NCBI GenBank assembly: GCA_964538565.1
Contig: CAZIGW010000076.1
Span: 1-5,723, forward strand
DNA: 5,723 nt
Direction of reading: 5' to 3'
DNA from: CAYVBN01 sp964538565
Lineage (GTDB): Bacteria > Pseudomonadota > Alphaproteobacteria > Rhizobiales > Xanthobacteraceae
In this document: piece after piece, positions 1-5,605 of the stretch
Layout of the letters: every line of letters begins with the position of its first letter
How positions within the stretch are numbered: position 1 is the first letter of the stretch
Notes under the pieces: model-generated
What the model was told of the DNA's origin: nothing
The model's database searches: none
The model's input: only the letters and a program-made list of their open reading frames with translations
Program-made: the position numbers and the translations under genes

Positions 1-278
1 TTCTGGCGACTTCGGTGGGTGCCGGTTTCGCCGTCCTGGCCCCGGCGGCCGCTTTGGCACAGGCCTCGCCCGCCAGCCCGAATTACAGCTACGACGTTCG
101 CAACAAGACGGGCGCCTGGGATACCGGCGGCTACGCCGTCATTCCGGCGAGCGAGGTGCGGCATCAGAACGGCCTGAGTGCCCGCGCCGCGGTGATCGAT
201 GACGACTATCGCGGCCAGGATCCGGATGCGAATGTGCGGCTGCAGACGCGCCGGACGGAAGGCATGTTCGACCGCTAA
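1..278 (+). CDS. Small exported protein with DPDxNVRLQ C-terminal motif (5'-truncated by window edge)
   Basis: The reading frame is open from the left edge (first complete codon at 3) to TAA at 276-278. The visible N-terminus (LATSVGAGFAVLAPAAALAQA) is the hydrophobic core and AxA-type cleavage site of a Sec signal peptide, but it lacks the positively charged n-region. The real start is therefore upstream of the window, and the GTG at 15 is probably internal. The mature part is about 70 residues, polar, without cysteines or a recognisable enzyme fold. It ends with AVIDDDYRGQDPDANVRLQ followed by TRR and a terminal MFDR. The protein encoded at 5281-5517 ends with the same pattern, and 12 nucleotides (GTGCGGCTGCAG) are identical at the corresponding place, so the two look like divergent paralogues. 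Predicted periplasmic or secreted. Function unknown; I do not recognise a characterised family. A strong terminator follows 35 bp downstream, so the gene ends its transcript. Confidence 0.8.
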   Translation, partial: LATSVGAGFAVLAPAAALAQASPASPNYSYDVRNKTGAWDTGGYAVIPASEVRHQNGLSARAAVIDDDYRGQDPDANVRLQTRRTEGMFDR

Positions 279-313
279 GGCGCCCCTCCAGGCCGACGCG
301 TTGTTGAGCACGA

Positions 314-353
314 GCCAAAGCCCCGGCCTTCCAGGCCGGGGCTTTTGGCTTTT
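314..353 (+). terminator. Intrinsic terminator after the first small exported gene
   Basis: AAAGCCCCGGCCT (317-329) pairs perfectly with AGGCCGGGGCTTT (333-345) around a 3-nt loop. The stem extends by GCC (314-316) with GGC (347-349) across a single bulged T at 346. A TTTT tract follows at 350-353. This is a textbook Rho-independent terminator for the gene ending at 278. Confidence 0.9.
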
Positions 354-589
354 GTCGTGAGCGGAAAGAGTCTCGACGGGTGGCAACGATCGCCCTTCCC
401 GCCTGCGAGGCAGTCGATGAGCCAGTCTCCGGCTGCGGACACCAAACGCGCCGGGTTCGTTGCAGCGGGCCTTGAACAAGCTGCGCATCGGCACGTTATC
501 CGAAAGCAGTGATGCTCGCCCGGCGGTAGAGGAAACTCGCGGCTCGCCTGCGGCGGGATCACCGGGCGCAGAAAATTTTTCTCCCTCCC
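354..589. other. Intergenic stretch with no convincing gene
   Basis: I see no tRNA, no repeat and no clear protein-coding signal between the terminator and the promoter element at 590. The only candidate is a 31-codon ORF at 417-512 (+), with GAGG at 407-410 six bases before its ATG; its GC3 is high at first and falls off in the second half. An AAAATTTTT tract at 572-580 lies just upstream of the promoter element and could act as an AT-rich upstream element or cause local curvature. Confidence 0.5.
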
Positions 590-614
590 GGAACCCCGGC
601 GGCGTCGGTGCGTT
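590..614 (+). promoter_or_regulatory. Putative EcfG (general stress response) promoter of the hybrid kinase
   Basis: GGAAC at 590-594 is followed by exactly 16 bases and then CGTT at 611-614. Published work on alphaproteobacteria (Caulobacter SigT, Methylobacterium and rhizobial EcfG) gives the general stress response promoter as GGAAC-N16/17-CGTT, so both boxes and the spacing match. Transcription would start near 620, leaving a leader of about 20-25 nt before the ATG at 644. The overlapping TATATA at 614-619 could instead be a -10 box for a housekeeping sigma factor, but no good -35 partner is visible. Strand and position fit the kinase gene. That it is used is inference. Confidence 0.6.
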
Positions 615-643
615 ATATACGGTCGTCCAGCGGGGTCTGAGGG

Positions 644-3100
644 ATGCGCCAGCGGCGCAAACAAAGCGAACAAGCGGAGAAACATGACTTCGGCGTATCG
701 GGTGAGATGCGCGCCCGGTTCGAGCGATTCGACTGGACACAGACCTGCCTCGGCCCGCGACAGGATTGGCCGAGCAGCTTCGCGCTCGCGGTCGAACTGA
801 TCCTGCTCTCCGGTTTCCCAATGGCGGTGCGCTGGGGGCCGGACTTGATCATGATCTACAATGACGCCTACGCGCTGCTGCTCGGGAGCAAGCATCCGGC
901 GGCTTTCGGCCGGCCGACCAGACAAACATGGCCGGAGGTTTGGGATCGGCTGGGACCGCTGAGCGAGTCGATCCTGCGCGGCGAGCGCGACGGTTTCTTT
1001 GCAGTGGACTACCCTTGGCTGATCGCGCGCGACGGCATCGCCGAGGAAGCGCGCTTCACCATCAGCTACAGCCCGATTCCAGAGCCGCAGGCGCCGCACG
1101 GGATCGGCGGTCTGCTCGTCACCGTGTTCGAGACCACCGAACGTGTTCAGGCCGAACGGCGCCTGCAGCGCCTCACGCACCAACTCGAAAGCGAAGTCGC
1201 GCAGCGGACGCGCGAGCGCGATCGAATCTGGCATTTGTCCGAGGACCTGCTCGGGGTCTGCACCTTCGAAGGCCGCCTGGTCAGTGTGAACCCGGCCTGG
1301 AGCCGCTTGCTCGGCTGGAGCGAAGACAAAATCAAGGCGCTGAGTATCGGCGAGTTGCATCACCCGGACGACGCCGAAGCCGCGCTGGCGACGCGGCGGA
1401 AGCTGGCGCGCGGTGCACAAAATCTGCGCCTCGAAACCCGGCTCCGCCATCGTGACGGTTCGTGGCGCTGGATCGGCTGGACCCTCACCGCCGACAGCGG
1501 CCTCATCTACGTCACCGGTCGCGACATCACGAAGGAAAAACAGTCGGTCGACGCGCTGCGCGAGAGCGAACAGCAGCTCCGCGCGCTGGTCGCCGGCGTG
1601 GTCGACTATGCGATCTTCATGCTCGATCAAAACGGCATCGTCTCGACCTGGAACGCGGGCGCCGAACGCATCAAGGGCTACAAGGCCGAGGACATCATCG
1701 GGCGACACTTTTCGCAATTTTACACGCCGGAGGATCGCGCCGCCGGCGTGCCGCGGCGCGCGCTGGCGACCGCCGCGACGACCGGCAAATTCGAGGCCGA
1801 GGGCCTGCGCGTACGCAAGGACGGCTCGGTGTTCTGGGCCAACGTCGTCATCGATGCGATGCGCAGCGATGACGGCAAGCTGATCGGTTTCGCCAAGGTC
1901 ACGCGCGACGTTACCGAGCGCCGCGAGGCGCAGGCCGCGCTCGAGCGCGCGCAGCAGCAGCTCGCACAGTCACAGAAGCTCGAGGCGCTCGGTCAATTGA
2001 CCGGCGGCGTCGCCCACGACTTCAACAATCTGTTGATGATCGTCAGCGGACAGGCGCAGATGCTGCGGCGGCGCGCAACCGATCCGAAGGACGTGCGCGC
2101 GCTCGAGGCGATCCAGATCGCGGCGACGCGCGGCGAGAGCCTGACACGCCAGTTGCTCACGTTCGCCCGCCGTCAGCCGCTCAATCCGAAGACCATCGAT
2201 CCCGGCGCGACCATCGCGGCGTTCCAGGATGTGCTGGCGAGTTCAACCCGCGGCAACATCGACCTGCATCTCGACATCCCGGCCGATATCTGGCCGATCT
2301 CGGTCGACATCTCCGAATTCGAATTGGCCCTGGTCAACCTCGCGGTCAATGCGCGCGACGCGATGCCAGGCGGCGGCACCATCACCGTGTCGGGTGCCAA
2401 CCGTACGCTGCACGGTCACGAGAGCGCCGAGCATCTCGCCGGCGAATTCGTCGCCATCAGCGTGACCGATACCGGCAGCGGCATGCCGGCCGATCTCCTC
2501 GACAAGATCTTCGAGCCGTTCTTCACCACCAAGGGCGACGGCAAAGGCACCGGACTGGGGCTGTCGCAGGCCTACGGCTTCGCGCGACAGTCCGGCGGCA
2601 CCATCACGGTGGCCAGCGAGGTCGGCCGCGGCACCTGCGTGACGATGCATCTGCCGCGTTGCACCGCAACGGGGGCGCCTGCCCCGGCCGAGCGGCCCGG
2701 CCCGAACGCCCCCGGCAACGGCGAGACCGTGCTCGTCATCGAGGACAATCCCGACGTGCGGTCGGTCGCGGGCGCGCTGCTCGAACAGCTCGGCTACCGC
2801 GTCGTCACCGTCGACTCGGCCCGCGCCGCGCTCGACCGGATCGCCGCCGGTGCGGCGGTCGACCTCGTCTTCACCGACGTCATGCTGCCGGGCGACCTCG
2901 ACGGGCTCGAACTCGCCAGGACCCTCGAACGGAAGCGCCCCGACCTGCCGGTGCTGCTCACCACCGGCTACGCCCGCGTGCTCACGCAGACGCACGCCTT
3001 CCCGATCCTGCGCAAGCCCTATCAGATCAGCGCGCTCGCCGATGCCGTGCGGCAGGCGCTCGCCGGCGCCGGCGGCCAGCCGATCAGCGCCGGTACCTGA
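644..3100 (+). CDS. Cytoplasmic hybrid sensor histidine kinase: PAS-PAS-PAS-HisKA-HATPase-receiver
   Basis: This 818-residue kinase should autophosphorylate on histidine from ATP and pass the phosphate to its own receiver. PAS-like domain 1 spans about 56-165 (YNDAYALLLG, ending in FETTERV), PAS 2 about 193-297 (ending TGRDITKEK) and PAS 3 about 309-428 (ending VTRDVTERR), joined by helical linkers. The H-box is GGVAHDFNNLL with phospho-acceptor His458. The ATPase carries an N-box (LVNLAVNARDAM), G1 (DTGSGMP), F-box (FEPFFTTK) and G2 (GKGTGLGL). The receiver (about 695-810) has acidic Asp701, acceptor Asp745 (FTDVMLPG), Thr774 and Lys791, so nothing catalytic is missing. There is no signal peptide or membrane helix, so sensing is intracellular; the ligand is unknown. 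An in-frame TGA at 638 makes 644 the earliest ATG. Met22 (707) is a credible alternative because family similarity becomes clear at GEMRARF. No output regulator lies nearby. The 3' end overlaps the convergent transporter gene. Confidence 0.93.
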   Translation: MRQRRKQSEQAEKHDFGVSGEMRARFERFDWTQTCLGPRQDWPSSFALAVELILLSGFPMAVRWGPDLIMIYNDAYALLLGSKHPAAFGRPTRQTWPEVWDRLGPLSESILRGERDGFFAVDYPWLIARDGIAEEARFTISYSPIPEPQAPHGIGGLLVTVFETTERVQAERRLQRLTHQLESEVAQRTRERDRIWHLSEDLLGVCTFEGRLVSVNPAWSRLLGWSEDKIKALSIGELHHPDDAEAALATRRKLARGAQNLRLETRLRHRDGSWRWIGWTLTADSGLIYVTGRDITKEKQSVDALRESEQQLRALVAGVVDYAIFMLDQNGIVSTWNAGAERIKGYKAEDIIGRHFSQFYTPEDRAAGVPRRALATAATTGKFEAEGLRVRKDGSVFWANVVIDAMRSDDGKLIGFAKVTRDVTERREAQAALERAQQQLAQSQKLEALGQLTGGVAHDFNNLLMIVSGQAQMLRRRATDPKDVRALEAIQIAATRGESLTRQLLTFARRQPLNPKTIDPGATIAAFQDVLASSTRGNIDLHLDIPADIWPISVDISEFELALVNLAVNARDAMPGGGTITVSGANRTLHGHESAEHLAGEFVAISVTDTGSGMPADLLDKIFEPFFTTKGDGKGTGLGLSQAYGFARQSGGTITVASEVGRGTCVTMHLPRCTATGAPAPAERPGPNAPGNGETVLVIEDNPDVRSVAGALLEQLGYRVVTVDSARAALDRIAAGAAVDLVFTDVMLPGDLDGLELARTLERKRPDLPVLLTTGYARVLTQTHAFPILRKPYQISALADAVRQALAGAGGQPISAGT

Positions 3101-4289
3101 GGCCGAACAGAAAGGCGACGACGGCGAAGCCGGCGATGGTCGCGGCAAAAACGAGGCTCGCCGTGGTCGCACCGGCGAAGGTGGCGCCCACGCCGACGCC
3201 GATCACCGGCACGGCATTGCCGGTGAAGCCGCAGACGAAATAAGCGGACACCACTTCGGCGCGTCGCTCGGCCGGCGCGATCTCGTTCACCTCCTGCAGG
3301 CTGCCGCGATAGCCGAGGCCGGCGGCGACGCCGCAAAGCGCCGCCGCCGCGAGCATCAACGGCCTCGACGCCAGGATCTGCGCCAGCACCAGCACCGCCA
3401 CGCTCGGCCCCATCAGCGCCAGCGCCGACAGCATCGCGGTGCTGCTCGACAGGCCCTGCGTGAGCACGATGCTCGCCGCCACCACCGCGGCAAGCTCGCC
3501 GAACACCGCACCGCCGACGGCATGACTGGTTTCGTGCAAGTCTGCGACGAGAACCGACGGTGTCAGCGCCGCAAAAAAGCCCACGAGCGCCATCGCGCCG
3601 AAGCCGGTGACGGCGGGCGCGACGAACTGCGCGCGAATCGACTCCGGTACGGACAGGCGCGGCCGCGGCCGCACCCACCATCGGCCGGCCGCACGCCTCA
3701 CCGTATCGTGCGTCCGCGCGACCAGTACGACGGTGTCCGCGAGCCCGATCATGTACACGATGAACGGCAGCTCGAGCGGCCATGGCGCATACTCGGCCAG
3801 CAGCCCCGCCTCCACCGCACCGAGGCCGAGCCCGACGAAATTGGTGCTGGCCGTGATCGTGCTGGCCCGCCGCTTGTCGTCGCCGCCGATCAACTCAACC
3901 AGCCACGACGTGCCGGCGCCCACGCCGACGCCGATACCGAGACCGCTGAGGATGCGGCCGATGAACAGCGCAACGATGCCGGCGGCAGCCATGAACACCG
4001 CTGCGCTGACCATCGCCACGACGAGCGCCGCGAGCGCGACGCGGCGACGGCCGATGCGGTCGGACATGCCGCCGAATACGAACAGCGCCGCCAGATTGCC
4101 GCAGACATAGGCGGCATAGATCAGCGTCAGCATGATCTGCGAGAAGCCGATCTGCTGCTTGTAGATGACGTAGAGCGGCGTCAGCACCGTACTGCCGGCG
4201 AACAGCGTGCCGATCATCGTCGCGACGGCGATCACCGCCGCTGGTCCCGTCAGTTCGGCCGCGCCCCGCCGGGCTTCGGACACCGCCAT
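3084..4289 (-). CDS. Major facilitator superfamily transporter, substrate unknown
   Basis: This 401-residue inner-membrane protein is almost entirely hydrophobic, with about 12 membrane segments in two halves. A charged loop at about 195-217 (THDTVRRAAGRWWVRPRPR) separates them. The MFS motif A is clear between segments 2 and 3 (GGMSDRIGRRRV, residues 73-84). GRILSGLGIGVG (111-122) resembles motif B, with Arg112 in segment 4, a feature of proton-coupled family members. A conserved-looking stretch in the second half (NEIAPAERRAEVVSAY) forms a cytoplasmic loop. The length is normal for the family. ATG at 4289 is preceded by a weak GGGGA ribosome site 8 bases away. The gene follows the AraC-type regulator after 62 bp on the same strand, so co-transcription and regulation by it are likely. 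The substrate cannot be read from the sequence; drug or metabolite efflux is the usual guess. The stop codon lies inside the end of the hybrid kinase gene. Confidence 0.9.
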   Translation of the reverse strand: MAVSEARRGAAELTGPAAVIAVATMIGTLFAGSTVLTPLYVIYKQQIGFSQIMLTLIYAAYVCGNLAALFVFGGMSDRIGRRRVALAALVVAMVSAAVFMAAAGIVALFIGRILSGLGIGVGVGAGTSWLVELIGGDDKRRASTITASTNFVGLGLGAVEAGLLAEYAPWPLELPFIVYMIGLADTVVLVARTHDTVRRAAGRWWVRPRPRLSVPESIRAQFVAPAVTGFGAMALVGFFAALTPSVLVADLHETSHAVGGAVFGELAAVVAASIVLTQGLSSSTAMLSALALMGPSVAVLVLAQILASRPLMLAAAALCGVAAGLGYRGSLQEVNEIAPAERRAEVVSAYFVCGFTGNAVPVIGVGVGATFAGATTASLVFAATIAGFAVVAFLFGLRYRR

Positions 4290-4351
4290 GGTTCGTCCCC
4301 GTCTTCATACGGACGCGTGGGACAATCCGAGCCGCGGCGGCGCGGTTCCTG

Positions 4352-4942
4352 TCATGGACGGCCGCGGCGGAAATCGCTCGGCGACGCGCCGGTCACGCGA
4401 CGGAAGGTCGAGGAGAACGAGCTCGTCTCGGCGAAACCGAGCGTGCGGGCGATGTCGGTCACCGAGTTCGACGGATCGGCGAGCAGGTCCTTGGCGCGCG
4501 CGATGCGACGGGCGACGTGATAGCGGTGCGGCGGCAGGCCGAAGCTCTGCTTGAAGGCGCGGGCGAAATGGAACGGGCTCAGACGCGCTTGCTGCGCCAG
4601 ATCGGTCAGCCGCAGCGCTTCGCCGAGATGCGCTTCGATGAAATCGCTGACGGTGCGCCGCTGCCAGCCGCTGAGCCCGCCGCGCGCAACGCTGCGCGTC
4701 GCGAGACCGTTGCCGAGCTCACGGCCGGGCCAGACGCCGACCGTCGTCTCGCCTTGCGGCGTGACGCGGCACAGCAACGCCGCGTCGCCCGGCGGCGTCG
4801 CGACGTGCCAGATGAAAGCGCCGTCGAACAGTCGCGGCGTCCCGCCGCCGCGGCGGGACGCGCCGGATTCGACGGCGGAGGAATTGGCATCATACGAAAG
4901 GAGAGGAGCGGCTTGCCGCGCGGGCGAAGCGGAAGACTGCAT
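4352..4942 (-). CDS. AraC/XylS-family transcriptional regulator with a short N-terminal domain
   Basis: A 196-residue DNA-binding regulator. The C-terminal half (about 94-194) is the double helix-turn-helix AraC domain. The first HTH is around LTDLAQQARLSPFHFARAF (112-130), a linker helix follows (YHVARRIARAKDLL), and the second HTH is around VTDIARTLGFAETSSFSSTF (161-180) before the closing FRR. The first 90 residues are much shorter than the roughly 170-residue sensor domain of AraC or XylS, and no cupin pattern is visible. If an effector is bound, it would be through an unfamiliar or reduced domain. ATG at 4942 is the most upstream usable start and has AAGGGA about 8 bases before it. The gene lies immediately upstream of the MFS gene (62 bp), so it probably controls that gene and itself. 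Its own promoter should lie in the divergent region to the right, which holds palindromes. The inducer and targets are inference. Confidence 0.9.
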   Translation of the reverse strand: MQSSASPARQAAPLLSYDANSSAVESGASRRGGGTPRLFDGAFIWHVATPPGDAALLCRVTPQGETTVGVWPGRELGNGLATRSVARGGLSGWQRRTVSDFIEAHLGEALRLTDLAQQARLSPFHFARAFKQSFGLPPHRYHVARRIARAKDLLADPSNSVTDIARTLGFAETSSFSSTFRRVTGASPSDFRRGRP

Positions 4943-5082
4943 GCGAAAAGTCCCTTGGCTTTCCCCCTGTTCGCTTCCGCCCTGCCAACCGGACTTCTGT
5001 TCAACGCGCGACTCGCGTTCCGCCGGGTTCGCGGAGATATCGACATTCGCCCGCTCGCGCGCAACTCAAGGCCGCGTGAAAA

Positions 5083-5096
5083 ATGCGTTACCGCAT
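5083..5096. repeat. Inverted repeat ATGCG-N4-CGCAT, possible operator half of a pair
   Basis: ATGCG at 5083-5087 and CGCAT at 5092-5096 form a 5-bp inverted repeat around TTAC. It lies 6 bp from the perfect palindrome at 5102-5115, and both share the CGCAT/ATGCG core. Size and location between divergent genes fit a regulator binding site. The regulator is unknown; the adjacent AraC-type protein is an obvious candidate, although AraC proteins more often bind direct repeats. Confidence 0.4.
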
Positions 5097-5101
5097 GTCG
5101 C

Positions 5102-5115
5102 TCACGCATGCGTGA
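5102..5115. repeat. Perfect 14-bp palindrome TCACGCATGCGTGA, candidate operator
   Basis: The sequence equals its own reverse complement over all 14 bases, and the flanking bases break the symmetry. It lies 160 bp from the regulator start and 166 bp from the small-gene start, about midway between them. Perfect dyads of this size are typical targets of dimeric regulators such as TetR, GntR or LacI types. It has no loop, so a transcript hairpin or terminator role is unlikely. Confidence 0.5.
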
Positions 5116-5213
5116 CCTGCACGACGATCGGCGAAGTGGCGTCGCGATACCGCCGCGATTGCAGCAATTTCGAGCAAGCGCCGCGCGATCCGGAACCTAT
5201 CTCACAGCTCGCG

Positions 5214-5260
5214 GCGGCAATGATCGCTGCGACAGAAATGCGGCAACGATCGCCGCGACA
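5214..5260 (+). repeat. Tandem imperfect direct repeat, two 21-bp units with 26-bp period
   Basis: Unit 1 (5214-5234) and unit 2 (5240-5260) both begin GCGGCAA and end GCGACA. They differ only at two T/C positions (5221 versus 5247, and 5228 versus 5254). The pair ends 8 bp before the ribosome site of the downstream small gene, so it lies in its proximal promoter or 5' leader. Two near-identical sites about 2.5 helical turns apart could be regulator binding sites or simply a recent local duplication. Confidence 0.65.
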
Positions 5261-5268
5261 AGACGAAT

Positions 5269-5274
5269 GGAGAG
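5269..5274 (+). promoter_or_regulatory. Strong ribosome binding site GGAGAG
   Basis: GGAGAG lies six bases before the ATG at 5281. This is near-ideal spacing, fixes the start of the small exported protein and suggests efficient translation. Confidence 0.75.
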
Positions 5275-5280
5275 ACGACG

Positions 5281-5517
5281 ATGAAGAAGCTTATTCTCGG
5301 CACCGCGCTGGCCCTGATGGCCGCCTCGCCGGTCCTCGCCCAGCCGACCTACAACTCGCATCGCGCCGTGCAGCGTCTCGAGAACGTACGCGCGCAGGCG
5401 ATGCCGTCGCTGAGCAACGACGCGGTGATCGTCGACGGCCAGTACGTCGGCGCGGACCCGGATCCGAACGTGCGGCTGCAGCTGCGCCAGAACGCCCCGG
5501 CGATCTTCACGCGCTGA
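5281..5517 (+). CDS. Small exported protein with DPDxNVRLQ C-terminal motif
   Basis: A 78-residue protein with a classic Sec signal peptide: two lysines (MKK), a hydrophobic core, and SPVLA before a predicted cut after Ala20. That leaves a mature polypeptide of about 58 residues in the periplasm or outside the cell. The mature part has no cysteine, no membrane segment and no recognisable catalytic motif. Its end reads AVIVDGQYVGADPDPNVRLQ, then a short tail closing in IFTR. The truncated protein at the left edge shares AVI, Y-x-G-x-DPD-x-NVRLQ-x-R and the final (M/I)F-x-R, while the regions between signal peptide and motif do not align well. The start is supported by a strong ribosome site. 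The gene is monocistronic, with its own terminator 21 bp after the stop. Small proteins with DPDP-type endings appear to be common in Bradyrhizobium relatives (recalled, not checked). Function unknown. Confidence 0.88.
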   Translation: MKKLILGTALALMAASPVLAQPTYNSHRAVQRLENVRAQAMPSLSNDAVIVDGQYVGADPDPNVRLQLRQNAPAIFTR

Positions 5518-5537
5518 ACGATCGAACGGCGCCGTCG

Positions 5538-5568
5538 AAAAACCCCCGCCACACGGCCGGGGTTTTTT
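5538..5568. terminator. Bidirectional intrinsic terminator between convergent genes
   Basis: CCCC-C-GCC (5543-5550) pairs with GGC-C-GGGG (5555-5562) around an ACAC loop with one C/C mismatch. The stem is flanked by A5 (5538-5542) and T6 (5563-5568). The A and T tracts give a U-run on either strand, so it can end both the small gene from the left and the minus-strand gene from the right. Confidence 0.88.
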
Positions 5569-5605
5569 ATATTTCGCGGACGCGTATCGCGACGACCCGC
5601 GCCGC

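Larger units (their letters stand above)
4943..5280. other. Divergent intergenic region between the AraC-type regulator and the second small exported gene
   Basis: This 338-bp stretch separates two divergently transcribed genes, so it should carry both promoters. No clean housekeeping -35/-10 pair stands out on either strand. It contains two neighbouring inverted repeats (5083-5096 and 5102-5115), a tandem imperfect repeat (5214-5260) and a good ribosome site (5269-5274). No small gene or tRNA is apparent. Confidence 0.6.

Noticed and set aside
15..17. GTG as the start of the first small protein
   Set aside because: The frame is open to the window edge, and starting here would leave a signal peptide without its charged n-region; the true start is upstream.
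382..394. Shared 13-mer GGCAACGATCGCC at 382-394 and 5242-5254
   Set aside because: One exact 13-mer match is within chance expectation for a GC-rich window of this size, and the two sites lie in different contexts.
275..1717. Long open frame on the minus strand, 480 codons, opposite the start of the kinase
   Set aside because: It lies antisense to the kinase and runs through the terminator and promoter region. The translation is rich in Arg, Ala and Pro with no domain. Such shadows are expected in GC-rich coding DNA.
2243..3172. Minus-strand open frame of 309 codons opposite the ATPase and receiver domains
   Set aside because: It is antisense to strongly conserved kinase motifs and has no recognisable domain of its own.
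2850..4520. Long open frame on the plus strand, 556 codons, opposite the transporter and regulator
   Set aside because: The translation is low-complexity Arg/Ala/His/Asp. The opposite strand gives a complete MFS transporter and AraC domain, so this is a shadow.
4997..5021. EcfG promoter on the minus strand for the AraC-type gene
   Set aside because: GGAAC (5021-5017) and a CGTT both occur on the minus strand, but the spacer is only about 10 bases, far from the required 16-17.
5192..5220. A second EcfG promoter before the small exported gene
   Set aside because: GGAAC is present at 5192-5196, but no CGTT or GTT occurs 16-17 bases downstream.
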